From: an uncultured Candidatus Saccharibacteria bacterium | GTDB taxonomy: Bacteria; Patescibacteriota; Saccharimonadia; Saccharimonadales; Saccharimonadaceae | NCBI GenBank assembly: GCA_938030095.1 | Contig: CALHGK010000010.1 | Location: 181,211 to 245,210, forward strand | Direction of reading: 5' to 3' | Length of the DNA stretch: 64,000 bases | In this document: one piece after another, positions 34,065 to 43,750 of the stretch | How the letters are laid out: the number at the start of each line of letters is the position of its first letter | Position numbering within the stretch: position 1 is the stretch's first letter | Notes under the pieces: generated by a model | What the model saw: only the letters and a program-made list of their open reading frames with translations | What the model was told of the DNA's origin: nothing | Database searches by the model: none | Position numbers and translations under genes: made by a program

Positions 34065-36921
34065 CTGTGCAAAAAATCTATGGTGATTGCAAAGAATAAA
34101 CGAGGGGTGCGTCCTATGCCATTGAAGTTTTGAGTAGTGTGTGTATTGGTTGGTGTAATGTTGTGCGTTGTGACGAAAATAATGCGTTTCTCGTACTGCG
34201 AGTAGATATTTGTGTGCTATATTGACGCACTTGTATGTTATAAATTATTTGTGAATGAGCAAGAGAATGTCTGAACATAACAAGAATATATTCAGATTAG
34301 TAAATGGTAAATTAAGCGGGTATAGATGCGCTCATGTACTATACATAGTGCATCGTAATGAATATTTTGTACGCAAAGTGAGTTGATTGCTTCATCGAAT
34401 ATGTCTTTTTTGTATATGATGACGTGCATGCTGTGGAAAAGGAAATAGTAAGAGAGCATGAACAATATGCAGAATCGTTCATGCAATTTTTTGCTGCTTC
34501 ATAGATGAGAATAGGAGTGGGCGCGAAGTGGGTGAACCATGATAGCAGTATGAATTGAAATATAAAAAGTAAAAAATGAGACAACAGCAAAGTAGAGTGC
34601 AGAGCTACTAGCGGCTTTTTGCAGTAGTAAAGATATTTTTGCAAAGTGGTTTGCAGAAATATGAGAGAGTACTACGTTATTAATAATTATTCTGCAGCAA
34701 AATATTATTTTTTGTCCATTTTGATTGGTGCACGATATATGTAGTTATAATTTTGCATGTAGAAAAATGACAGAAGTGCGTTGCTGCGAAAAAATGATTA
34801 TTTTCGAAAACCGGCGCATCAAGCAGATAGCACATACATGACAAAAATAATGTTGCATTGCGACACTGCGACTAAAAAATAATGATGAGCCATTGATGTT
34901 GCTAAAAAATTAATGGTGCTCGACAAAAATGTTTGTAAATTTACAAAGTAATGTGTGTGCAAAATATTTTTTGCTACCATGCGAGTGATGAGTGATGCAA
35001 AAATAAATTATTTGGTGGCAAATATAAAATTAGTATGGTGCCGATATGTACATTTGCGTGCAGATTTATGAGAGAGCATGCAAAATTATTACAGCTAGAT
35101 AGAAGGACGGAGAGACAATCAACAATATGTGTGATGAAAAATGAAATGCGTACTGTAGCAGTGCAAAATTTTCACATTGCGATTATAGAAATGTGCAAAA
35201 AATGAATGTGAGGTGGTGAGATGAATTGGGAAGTGAGCTTACTTGAGCAAATAAGCTGTCTTGTCCTGGGTAAGATATGCGTGGCCTGCGCATAGGCAAG
35301 AGACTTGTACGCAATGTAAGAAGTAAATTAAGTAAAGAGCTATCATGCTAAAATTCGTGAACGGAATATAATGATATTCATAATAAAAATCTGAGAATAA
35401 CGAGACTCAGTCCGGCAAAGTGGTGCAGAAATATAGTGCCAAGAAGCAATGATGGTTCGTGCGCGCCAAAAGAAAGTGATAATTTTGGTAAGATGTGTGT
35501 GATATGCGAAGCATGTATGGCAGCAGCTGATTGACTGCAAACAAAAAATGATGATTTTTGAAATAGTGTGATGCGATGACGGCGTGATAGATGATATTTT
35601 TGTGTACTGCGAGGTATGACAATGCACGATTGGTGCAGAAGGGATGTATGAAAACAGTAGAAAATTATTCAGCGATAGGCTTGATAGCAAAATTTGCATA
35701 ACCAAGCAGATGGGTGCAACGAGAGTCAAAAATAACAGGCATTGGTGCGCCAAAATATATGGTAGGTGCGAGTAACTTTGTGGCTAAGAGGGTGTTCTGT
35801 GAGGAAATGGTGATGGCTGGATTTGCGTCTGCGTTATGCCAATACGATAGTGCAGCAAATTTTCATAATCAGTTGCATAATGCAAGCAAATGATAGTTGA
35901 TGGTGATATAGGCACAATCAGTATGGCAAAGCATAAGGTGTATAAAACAGCCTCGGAGTGTGAGTGCGGAGTTAAAAAATGGATGGAGTGTGATGTGTAT
36001 GATCTAGTGGGTGGGTTAATATGGTGATATTTTCGTATTTTTGAGCGTAGGCGGCTAATTATGTATTGAGTGTGAGTGAATGTGTGATAAGCGCAAGCAC
36101 TATATAGTAGTCATGGTTATTAAATCTACATGATCTAGTGGGGTGCGATGTATGGCTTGTATAAAAAATAATGATGCGTCGTGGATGGCACAAATGGAGC
36201 TTTCAAAAATTTCACATTTTGCGCTATAGGTTATTTTATGATATAAAAATAAATAGCAAAATGCTGGTGCAAATGTGCGATGTATGGAGGTAGGGCAGTT
36301 GGCTCTATATAAGCAATGTGCAAAAATGAGACGGGTGCAATAGAGCTATGGAGTGCCATAGGTGGCTCTGGCAAAAATGCACGAGAAAGTAGCGGAGCGA
36401 TACTTCGCTTACGGAAGAAGCAATAGCAAAATAAACATAGGTGAAAACTGACTCGATAATTTTTTGCAGATGCATCGCAGCATCAAAAAAGCTAAAAAAG
36501 CGAGAGACAAGGTAGTATATACATGACAATTAAGAACGGTTCATTTTTTCACATTTTGACTTATAATAAGTAATATTTTCTAAATATAATAGAGCTCAAA
36601 AGGTATTCTCGTATGCTTATACATAATAATATATGGGTATCATATATTATGTATAGCGATAGGGCGAAGCAAGCGAATCGTAGCGCTATACTATAATTAT
36701 CATTTTTGTAAAATGTGGGTGATGGGCATAGCTGCACTGCATTACTGTGCGGCTCTTTGGAGGATGGGCGAGCGTGTGGGGAGAGAAGCCGCGGGTGCTC
36801 ACCTAATAATATAAATAGCTGTGTGTGGAGTAGTGCCAAGATAAATACAAAAATAGAAAAATCAAAAAGTACAACGCCCCCACACCTCTGTACCTCGCTA
36901 GACTTTGCGGGCTGTCTCGCG
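34065..36921. other. Gene desert 1: AT-rich, G-skewed region without genes
   Basis: About 2.86 kb with no ORF that looks coding in either direction. The + strand has far more G than C (lines sampled by eye: 20 G to 5 C, 21 to 5, 17 to 5 per 60 nt). Words of the type TGCAAAAATG recur, a TTTCACATT-TTGCG-TATAG-like word occurs three times (35169, 36210, 36545), and ATGATCTAGTGGG occurs twice (35999 and 36130). I see no tmRNA, RNase P, SRP or rRNA signature. It could be neutrally drifting DNA, a long untranslated RNA, or a structural chromosomal region. Confidence 0.6.
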
Positions 36922-36927
36922 TATAAT
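36922..36927 (+). promoter_or_regulatory. -10 box of the rpsF operon
   Basis: TATAAT at the right edge of the gene desert, about 70 nt before the rpsF ATG; a second TATAAT-like box overlaps it. Confidence 0.5.
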
Positions 36928-36996
36928 ATAATGCGTTATTAACCTAAGTTTATCGTCCGGATAAACATCCATATGGATCCCAAAGGAGGTTTGCAT

Positions 36997-37341
36997 ATGA
37001 AACAATATGAACTAACGGTTTTGATTCGGCCAGATCTAGAATCGAACCTTGAGGCACCGCTTGTCAAGGTGCGTGAGCTGGTGCTTGGTGCTGGTGGTTC
37101 TATCACCAGCGAAGACAACTGGGGCAAGAAAAAGCTGCAGTATAGCATTAAGAAGGAAGACTTTGCGGTGTATGTCTACTTTGAGGTGGCGCTGCCTGCC
37201 GATGCGCCGCTGAAGATCAGCAATGCGCTGAATATCTCTGACGATGTGATTCGCTACTTGCTCGTCAAGGTGGATGAGAAGGGCCGCAAGCTGATGGCCG
37301 AGGCTAAAGCGCGCGAAGCTAGCCGCCAGACAGAAGAGTAA
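36997..37341 (+). CDS. rpsF: 30S ribosomal protein S6
   Basis: A 114-residue ferredoxin-like protein that pairs with S18 on the 30S platform. Typical stretches: YELTVLIRPDLE, NWGKKKLQYSIKKEDFAVYVYFEV and SDDVIRYLLVKVDEK. AAAGGAGG at 36981-36988 fixes ATG 36997; an earlier in-frame ATG at 36973 lies before the SD. It is the first gene of the conserved rpsF-ssb-rpsR order. Confidence 0.95.
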   Translation: MKQYELTVLIRPDLESNLEAPLVKVRELVLGAGGSITSEDNWGKKKLQYSIKKEDFAVYVYFEVALPADAPLKISNALNISDDVIRYLLVKVDEKGRKLMAEAKAREASRQTEE

Positions 37342-37389
37342 AAATTACCACAACAACTCATAACCACAGTAAAGAATCGAGGAGGATAT

Positions 37390-37845
37390 ATGGCTCGAGG
37401 ATTTAGCAAAGTTATTTTGATGGGCAATTTGACGCGCGATATAGAGGTGCGCACCACAGCGAGCGGGCAGAACGTTGCGAATTTTACACTAGCAGTCACA
37501 CGCACGTGGCGCAACCAAAATGGCCAAAACCAAGACCAAACCAGCTTCATTAACTGTGTGGCGTGGGGGCGGACTGGCGAAACCATCGCGCAATATGTGA
37601 AGAAGGGCAGCCCGCTGCTCGTCAGTGGTCGCCTCGACCAACGCAGCTACGACGATAAGGACGGCAACAAGCGCTCTGTTGTAGAAGTGACAGTAGAGGA
37701 CTTTACCTTCGTTGGTGGTGGACGTGCTGACGGAAGTACAACACCAGCGGCAGCGCCAGCGCCAGCTAACAGTGGTAGTAGCCAGGATGTTGTCATCGAA
37801 GACATCGACGACAAGCCAATTGACCTATCAGAAATACCATTTTAA
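37390..37845 (+). CDS. ssb: Single-stranded DNA-binding protein
   Basis: A 151-residue protein with an OB fold (about 1-108: KVILMGNLTRDIEVR, then FINCVAWGRTGETIAQYVKKGSPLLVSGRL), a Pro/Ala/Ser linker, and the acidic C-terminal tip ending LSEIPF, used to dock replication and repair partners. GAGGA precedes the ATG. It sits between rpsF and rpsR as in most bacteria. Confidence 0.96.
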   Translation: MARGFSKVILMGNLTRDIEVRTTASGQNVANFTLAVTRTWRNQNGQNQDQTSFINCVAWGRTGETIAQYVKKGSPLLVSGRLDQRSYDDKDGNKRSVVEVTVEDFTFVGGGRADGSTTPAAAPAPANSGSSQDVVIEDIDDKPIDLSEIPF

Positions 37846-37869
37846 CAACATACTAAAGGAGAACAAATA

Positions 37870-38070
37870 ATGGCCAAGCGCATGCGCAAGGACACACCGG
37901 TCTATTTTGACTACAAAGATGCAAAGACATTGCAAAAGTTCATTAATATTTATGGGCAGATCGAGCCACGCAGCCGCACAGGGTTGTCGGATAAACAACA
38001 GCGACAGCTCGCCGTAGCAGTGAAGCGGGCTCGCCACTTGGCGTTGCTGCCATTTGTGGCGCAAGGTTAG
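37870..38070 (+). CDS. rpsR: 30S ribosomal protein S18
   Basis: A 66-residue protein. Conserved core: YFDYKDAKTLQKFINIYGQIEPRSRTGLS, then the basic helix QRQLAVAVKRARHLALLPFV. AAAGGAG precedes the start. It partners S6, encoded two genes upstream. Confidence 0.96.
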   Translation: MAKRMRKDTPVYFDYKDAKTLQKFINIYGQIEPRSRTGLSDKQQRQLAVAVKRARHLALLPFVAQG

Positions 38071-38152
38071 GAGCTTTTTCAGCGCAGTACCTCTGTGACT
38101 GCGCTGGCGGATGTTTCGAACGAAGCAGCAACTACTAAACAGGAGATAGGTG

Positions 38153-38713
38153 ATGTACCAACCAACTGACCTCAAAAAAGGCGTGATTGTGCAGCTCGAC
38201 GGCAAGCCGTATCGGGTTGTGGACTATAATCAGAAGGTAATGGGCCGAGGTGGCTCGATTGTCAATGTGCGGCTGAAGAACTTGATCGACGGCAGCGTGC
38301 TGCCCAAGACCTTCAAGGGGCAAGATAAGATTGAGCCCGCCGAGGTATCGACGCAGAGTGTGCAGTACCTCTATAATGATGGTGATACGTTCTATTTTAT
38401 GGAGCCAACCAGCTTTGAGCAGTTTGAGCTTGCTGTAGACCTCGTCGACAGCGCTAAGGACTACCTGAAGGAAGGGGATACACTAAGCCTGCAGTTCTTC
38501 GATGGTAAAGTGATCAATGTCGAGCTACCAAAAAACCTCTACCTTCAAGTCACCTACACCGAAGATGTTGTAAAAGGTGACACAACCAGCAGTGTGCTCA
38601 AAGATGCGACGCTGGAGACGGGCTTGGTAGTGAAGGTGCCAGCCTTTATTAAAACGGGCGACGTTATTTCTGTCGATACTGCAAGCGGAGAGTACCGCGA
38701 GCGCAAGAAATAG
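38153..38713 (+). CDS. efp: Elongation factor P
   Basis: A 186-residue, three-domain protein that rescues ribosomes stalled at polyproline. The domain I tip loop reads NQKVMGRGGSIVNV: the residue corresponding to the modified Lys34 of E. coli appears to be Arg, as in groups with either rhamnosylated or unmodified Arg-type EF-P. Domains II and III are complete (ending SGEYRERKK). AGGAG at 38141-38145 favours ATG 38153. It lies 82 nt after rpsR. Many surface proteins in this window carry poly-Pro linkers that would need it. Confidence 0.95.
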   Translation: MYQPTDLKKGVIVQLDGKPYRVVDYNQKVMGRGGSIVNVRLKNLIDGSVLPKTFKGQDKIEPAEVSTQSVQYLYNDGDTFYFMEPTSFEQFELAVDLVDSAKDYLKEGDTLSLQFFDGKVINVELPKNLYLQVTYTEDVVKGDTTSSVLKDATLETGLVVKVPAFIKTGDVISVDTASGEYRERKK

Positions 38714-38786
38714 TGCCCTGAGAGCTCATGAGGGCCGCTCTCATCGCGTTTACATGCAAAAGTGAGGAATTGTAGGGATAACACAT

Positions 38787-38814
38787 ATACACCGCGAAAA
38801 GCGGTGTATTTTTT
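38787..38814 (+). terminator. Terminator of the rpsF-efp operon
   Basis: ATACACCGC-GAAAA-GCGGTGTAT stem with a T6 tail. Confidence 0.9.
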
Positions 38815-40464
38815 GTGCCGTGTGATGCTCAGGCTGGAGCATCCTAGAGATGTGATAAAAACAACGTAGAGTAGCAACGATTTTTGGCCAATTTTGAGCG
38901 CGAGCTTGCGGACACTCTGTATTTTTGCTGAGTAATAGGGGAAGAAAGAGGATGTAAATGATGTTGTAATAACTAACACATAAGGTTCGCTGTCAAGCTC
39001 GATAGGATTAAGCTATTATTGTAGAGAATGCAACAAAGCTTTCTGTGACGAAGATACTGCCAAAATATACAAGGCATTGTAAAAAATACAGAATATGAAC
39101 AGGGAATACCGGGCGAACGTTCGAAGAATGAGCGTGGTAGGAAGCACAGCGATTAGGCAAAACGATGACATGTACACAACACAAAGGTGTAGGTATCATG
39201 ATGTACAAACAACACCACAATAGCTGGAGGGGTATAGTGAGCATAACAACGATGTAGTAAGCGCAACGATTGTCTCGTGCGGCATGGAGCACGCACACGT
39301 ATGCTTACACCCAGGATAAACACAGTAACCATAAGCATAAATGAACAAATTTCCGTTACAGATGCGCACTTACCTTTAGCAATATAATAACGCTTATGGC
39401 AATAGGGCATAATATAAAACTTACCGAAGTAAACATAAGCATTTTAAAAATAATGAACACAATTTTTTGTTGTGTTGCTGCGAAGCTACGCGCTCGGCTT
39501 GAGCACACTCACGTAAAAAAATGCTGCTAGCAACATGATGCGTGGAGTTGTTGCTGCGTGATAAAAAATGTGATCATTGTGCGGCGCGTCTATTTTTTGG
39601 TTTGAGTATTTTTGATTTCGCTTTTTTGTGCACGTTTGTTGTAGCTGGCTGGAGAGTGTTTCATTTTTGATTTTTGCATGCCGGGCAAATTATAGCGAGG
39701 CGATATGCTGCTGCGAAGTATAGACTGCACGCACGAATGGCTGATGATAAAAATAATCATCGTTTGCAGGTTTGTGCAAAAATGAATTGCATATTATAGC
39801 AGCTAGAACTGCTTATAGATGGCCCATGCAATTTTTGCAAAACATGTATAAACGCAACATATAGCGCGATTCATCTTGGCTTGTCTATGTGCAGCGAGGA
39901 TGCGAAATATACCATCTTGCATACACAAATACTTACGCTTGGCTCGCAAAAATGTGACGCTGCCAAAAATCAATTTTTTGTTCAGGCGAGTGAGCTCGCT
40001 ATGCGAAGCATCTGCCGCAGTCGCATCATGTTTTGCTATGTGTAGTGCTTTTGCGGGGGCATGAATATGCGGCTTGTCGGTGATGTGGCGCAGCCATACG
40101 AGCAAGATATTTCGCTATCACGATGCTCACTTAATTTTTGTTATGTATACTATATGTCTGGCTGAGTTGTCTTGTGTCTTGAATATCCTGCTCGCTTTCG
40201 GCAACGTGTGCGAATGAAGAATAGCATGCTGCAGTGCGCGATAGTTTGAGTGAGTTATTAATATAAAAGCTGCAATAGCGCGCAAAGAAAAAGCGGATTT
40301 TCTCTATCAGCAAAATTTGAAACATGACGGAAGCAAGCAGTATATCCGCGCGCAGCAGTCTCATCCAATCTCATCATTATTATGCTCTACAGCCTCATGC
40401 ATTGTGCAAAAATGCAGCAGGCCTATTAGCTTCACACCAACTAACTATCTATCCACTCGTGCAG
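38815..40464. other. Gene desert 2
   Basis: About 1.65 kb, AT-rich, without a plausible ORF on either strand. The G over C excess is weaker than in desert 1. GCAAAAATG-type words occur at 39775, 39945 and 40404 and as reverse complements near 39672 and 39832. No RNA gene recognised. Confidence 0.55.
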
Positions 40465-40470
40465 TATAAT
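40465..40470 (+). promoter_or_regulatory. -10 box of tlyA (TATAAT), leaderless
   Basis: TATAAT ends 6 nt before ATG 40477; no SD. Confidence 0.6.
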
Positions 40471-40476
40471 AAGGAC

Positions 40477-41211
40477 ATGCAAAAACAACGACTAGACAAA
40501 GCAATGGTAGCGCGTGGCCACGCAGCAACACGCTCAGCGGCTGAAAATTGGATTCGCCTTGGCAAGGTATTGGTGGATGGTGCGGTGGCGCACAAGCCAG
40601 GCATGTTTGTAGATGAGTCGACGCAGATAAAGCTGGTGGCGCACGAGCGCTATGTATCGCGGGCGGGGCTCAAATTAGCCAGCGTGGCGCAGCGGCTTAA
40701 TATTTCGTTTGATAATACTATCGTGCTTGATGTTGGTAGCAGTACTGGCGGCTTTACCGACTATGCATTGCAGCATGGTGCGCGCATGGTGTATGCAGTG
40801 GATGTGGGGACGGAGCAGCTCCACCCCAGCCTGCGTGGCAACCCGCGCATCGAGCTGCACGAAAAAACCGACATTCGCGATTTTGTGCCAGCAGCCACAC
40901 CAGACATTATCGTCATTGATGTATCGTTCATTAGCCTGCGCAAAATTCTACCGCACCTCATACACATCAGCAGTTCGCGCACCAGTATCATCGCAATGGT
41001 CAAGCCGCAGTTTGAGGCGCAGCGCGCGCAGCTTACGCGCAGTGGCATCGTCAAAAATGACAGCGTGCGCCGCGCTATCCTGCGCGACTTCGAGCAGTGG
41101 GTGCGCACCCAGTGTGTAATTGTCGACAAAGCCGACAGCAGCGTGAAGGGTGCGCATGGCAACCAGGAGCGATTTTATCGATTGCAAAAAGCAAAAAGCG
41201 CAAAGCGTTAA
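40477..41211 (+). CDS. tlyA: TlyA-family rRNA 2'-O-methyltransferase
   Basis: A 244-residue protein. An S4 RNA-binding domain (1-60: RLDKAMVARGHAATRSAAENWIRLGKVLVDG) is joined to an FtsJ-like methyltransferase. The SAM-binding motif is LDVGSSTGGFTDYAL near residue 84; DVSFISLRKIL and MVKPQFE follow as in TlyA. It methylates 16S/23S rRNA riboses and confers capreomycin sensitivity in mycobacteria. The start is set by the TATAAT box 6 nt upstream; a longer in-frame version would begin inside the gene desert. Confidence 0.93.
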   Translation: MQKQRLDKAMVARGHAATRSAAENWIRLGKVLVDGAVAHKPGMFVDESTQIKLVAHERYVSRAGLKLASVAQRLNISFDNTIVLDVGSSTGGFTDYALQHGARMVYAVDVGTEQLHPSLRGNPRIELHEKTDIRDFVPAATPDIIVIDVSFISLRKILPHLIHISSSRTSIIAMVKPQFEAQRAQLTRSGIVKNDSVRRAILRDFEQWVRTQCVIVDKADSSVKGAHGNQERFYRLQKAKSAKR

Positions 41212-41305
41212 CGTCTCATTGAGAGCAAGCATCGTTGGCAACTCCTCTTGCTACTCTCTCTGGCAAAGCAATATAAAAGCTGGTTACCTACGGCCACACG
41301 CTTAG

Positions 41306-41363
41306 ACTGAGAAAAACTAGTTTCACACTCCAACGAATGAAGCGGTGAGGAAAGTGAGTGCTT
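41306..41363 (-). repeat. TIR-hairpin element, copy A (partial)
   Basis: On the minus strand it reads ...TTTCCTCACCGCTTCATT then CGTTGGAGTGTG, then the palindrome AAACTAGTTT (41314-41323) where other copies have a longer stem. Same family as 43521-43666, 55563-55618, 57543-57676 and 63925-64000. It lies in the 330-nt gap between tlyA and the CPBP gene, which otherwise holds only an ATACCG..CGGTAT hairpin near 41390. Confidence 0.6.
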
Positions 41364-41541
41364 CGAACGGACATAATCTAGGCTTTTGTATACCGCCTGT
41401 CGGCGTGAATCGGTATATATAATAGACAAATACCTTGCATACCGCTTCGTATCGCACTCAATAGTTACTCATACGAGATTCTGAAAAAGCAGAGAATAGG
41501 ATGGTGCGAATAATATAGTAAATATAAATCCAAGTAACACA

Positions 41542-42174
41542 TCATAGCACAACACATAGCGCCATCACCACCGTCGGCCCATTGATGAACATGCTTGCAA
41601 TGGCATGTGCCGTCATTGGTACGTACACATTGCGCGTCATACTATATGCCAAGCTAAATGGCAGTGCCCACACCATACCTAGCAGCACACCCCACGGTGC
41701 GACGAAGTGCTCTGCTGCAAACAACATAGCACTCAGTAGGGTGGTGCAGATGATCGCTGTGCGACTGGCCAGGCAGATCATCTGCTTGCGAAAAATTGTT
41801 TCCTCTACGATGGCGGGGAGAATGATGGTTGAGAGCGCAAAAAGTAACAATTCGCCTGCCGTCTTGACCGGCATTGTAATGGCACCTGTGGTGAGGTGAG
41901 GGAAGGCTTGCTCGAGCACGCTTGTCACACCAAATGCTCCTGCTGCACAAACCAGCGTGATTACTACCTGCCGCCAAAAGTGCCACCCACCAGCGAGCGC
42001 ACGACACCACTGGTGTATACTCACACTTTTTGTTGTGATGATGTAGCCAAGCAGCGCCACAAAAAATGCTGTATTACTATAAACATATAGATGCCGTGGC
42101 AGGACAAAACATGAGACGATGAAAATAACCTCAAGTATGACCGGTATGGCAATGCGTCGCATATAATGATACAT
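41542..42174 (-). CDS. CPBP family intramembrane metalloprotease (CAAX-type)
   Basis: A 210-residue protein with about six membrane helices. The three family motifs are intact: EETIFRK (Glu 124-125), the His of FAAEHF (156) and the His of AHAIASMF (190). Bacterial members cleave membrane peptides and often act in bacteriocin self-immunity. The gene is monocistronic on the minus strand, downstream of the ychF terminator. The start codon is uncertain between residues 1 and 5; a TATCAT box overlaps it. Confidence 0.88.
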   Translation of the reverse strand: MYHYMRRIAIPVILEVIFIVSCFVLPRHLYVYSNTAFFVALLGYIITTKSVSIHQWCRALAGGWHFWRQVVITLVCAAGAFGVTSVLEQAFPHLTTGAITMPVKTAGELLLFALSTIILPAIVEETIFRKQMICLASRTAIICTTLLSAMLFAAEHFVAPWGVLLGMVWALPFSLAYSMTRNVYVPMTAHAIASMFINGPTVVMALCVVL

Positions 42175-42232
42175 ATACTACCAGTGTACTCTTTGCTATA
42201 CCTTCTGAGAAGATTATAGTAATAGTCCATGC

Positions 42233-42263
42233 AAAAAACTCGCCATAAGCTCATGGCGAGTTT
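42233..42263 (-). terminator. Terminator of ychF
   Basis: AAACTCGCCAT/ATGGCGAGTTT stem; on the minus strand a TTTTTTGC run follows. Confidence 0.85.
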
Positions 42264-42284
42264 GCTCATGTTTCTTAGCTAGGA

Positions 42285-43367
42285 TCACTTACTTACATTA
42301 AATCGAAATTCCACCACATCGCCTGGCTGCATGACATAGGCCTTGCCTTCGGTGCGGATTTTGCCGGCTTCGCGCGCTTTGGCTTCGGAGCCTGCTGCCA
42401 CGAGGTCGTCATAATCCACCACTTGCGCTGCAATGAAGCCTCGCTCGAAGTCGGTATGGATGACCCCGGCCGCTTGTGGTGCCGTCCAGCCTTGGTGGAT
42501 CGTCCAGGCGTGCACTTCCTTGGGCCCAGCGGTGAGGTAGCTCTGCAGGCCGAGCGTATCGTATGCTGCCCGGATCAATTGTGTCAGGCCAGCCTCGGGC
42601 ACATCATAGCTCGCCAGTAGCTCCAGCGCATCCTTTGCATCCAGCCCCTTGAGTTCGTCCTCTAGCGTGGCACAGATGAAGAGCGCCGTGCTGCCATGAG
42701 CGAGCGCTGCCAGGCGGGCTTTGGCCTCGGCATTGGCAAGGGTGGCTTCGTCGACATTAAAGACGTAGATGACTGGCTTGGCGGTGAGGAGGTGGAGGTC
42801 GGCGATTGCCTCATGAATAATATTTTTGTTCAGATGAACAGGGGTGCCAGCGGCAAGGTCGTCACGCAACTGATGCAGATACTCAAGGGTGCTGCGCGCC
42901 TTGGGGTTGGCCTTGGCTTCTTTGGCGAGGCGAGCCAGGCGGGTCTCGATAGTCTGGATGTCTGCCAGCATGAGCTCGGTGTTAATGATGTCGATATCGC
43001 GCTGCGGGTCGACGGTGGTATCGACATGGACGATGTCGTCATTTGCAAAGGCGCGGACAATGTGGACAATTGCATCGCACTGGCGAATATGAGCGAGGAA
43101 CTTATTGCCCAAGCCCTCGCCACTGGCAGCACCAGCCACCAGCCCGGCGATATCGACAAAGGTCACAGTGGCCGGCACAACCTTCTCGGCATGGTACATA
43201 TCAGCTAGTACACTCAGGCGCTCATCGGGCACAGGCACAATGCCAGTGTTGGGCTCGATGGTAGCAAAGGGGTAGTTGGCTGCCAAAATATCATTGTTGG
43301 TGAGGGCGTTGAAAAGGGTCGACTTGCCAACATTAGGCAGGCCAACAATACCAATAGATAGACTCAT
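42285..43367 (-). CDS. ychF: Redox-regulated ATPase YchF (OBG family)
   Basis: A 360-residue protein. The P-loop is GLPNVGKSTLFNALT (residues about 8-22); the G3 region reads VDIAGLVAGASGEGLGNKFL (with small differences), the nucleotide-specificity motif is the non-canonical NVDE type of YchF, and the C-terminal TGS domain ends with DVVEFRFNVSK. It binds ribosomes and prefers ATP in E. coli. A longer reading frame to 43478 exists, but TATACT at 43376-43381 (minus strand) ends 8 nt before ATG 43367, so a leaderless start there is preferred. Confidence 0.95.
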   Translation of the reverse strand: MSLSIGIVGLPNVGKSTLFNALTNNDILAANYPFATIEPNTGIVPVPDERLSVLADMYHAEKVVPATVTFVDIAGLVAGAASGEGLGNKFLAHIRQCDAIVHIVRAFANDDIVHVDTTVDPQRDIDIINTELMLADIQTIETRLARLAKEAKANPKARSTLEYLHQLRDDLAAGTPVHLNKNIIHEAIADLHLLTAKPVIYVFNVDEATLANAEAKARLAALAHGSTALFICATLEDELKGLDAKDALELLASYDVPEAGLTQLIRAAYDTLGLQSYLTAGPKEVHAWTIHQGWTAPQAAGVIHTDFERGFIAAQVVDYDDLVAAGSEAKAREAGKIRTEGKAYVMQPGDVVEFRFNVSK

Positions 43368-43520
43368 ATATATATAGTATAGCAGCGCAAGGGAGAAATC
43401 GGCAGGAGAGAAGAGGAAAATGCGAGGAATGTGAGTGTGTTGTGGTGTATATAATATAAAGTAAGGCTCTTTCGCCATTGGTGTGCTTTTGCTCCATCAC
43501 AAGATAAGCTCTGCGCTCGT

Positions 43521-43666
43521 CTCACGCTCACCCTCCCCACACTCCCTCCGACGGAACACTATAAGGGTCGATACTTCCCAAGTATCGACCTCTTGCGCTG
43601 GGCTGAAAACCGGTCATTACGACCGGTTTTCACACTCCATCGGATGAAGTGGTGAGGAGGGAGAGC
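43521..43666. repeat. TIR-hairpin element, copy B/C (complete)
   Basis: Terminal inverted repeats of about 30 nt (43526-43554 and 43634-43664; CTCACCCTCCCCACACTCC type) bound two hairpins: GGTCGATACTT/AAGTATCGACC (43566-43576, 43580-43590) and TGAAAACCGGTC/GACCGGTTTTCA (43604-43615, 43621-43632). No ORF inside. It lies between the divergent ychF and the secreted-protein gene and is the most complete copy. Confidence 0.75.
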
Positions 43667-43750
43667 TAACGATATTTATGAGCTATATAAGAATATATGG
43701 CGATGTCTCTGCCTTGCGTCATGAACACAGTGCACAATTGCCGTAACTTT

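Noticed and set aside
34339..35753. Minus-strand frames of 70-136 codons inside gene desert 1
   Set aside because: Frames are short, Ser/Ile/His/Tyr-rich, without SD, and match the expectation for C-poor DNA read on its complement.
34065..36921. Recoded genes (TGA as Gly or Trp) hidden in the desert
   Set aside because: TAA and TAG are as dense as TGA in all frames, and genes elsewhere in the window end in TGA (the Rrf2 gene, pheA), so the standard code holds.
39803..40105. A 100-codon minus-strand frame in gene desert 2
   Set aside because: No SD, no promoter and no recognisable protein features.
34065..40464. Replication origin
   Set aside because: No dnaA/dnaN neighbours, no cluster of TTATCCACA-type boxes, and gene direction does not switch here.
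38815..40464. tmRNA, RNase P RNA or SRP RNA
   Set aside because: None of the signature sequences (tRNA-like ends, GAGGAAAGTCCGGGC-type core, SRP tetraloop helix) was found. GAGGAAAGTGAG at 41347 belongs to the repeat element.
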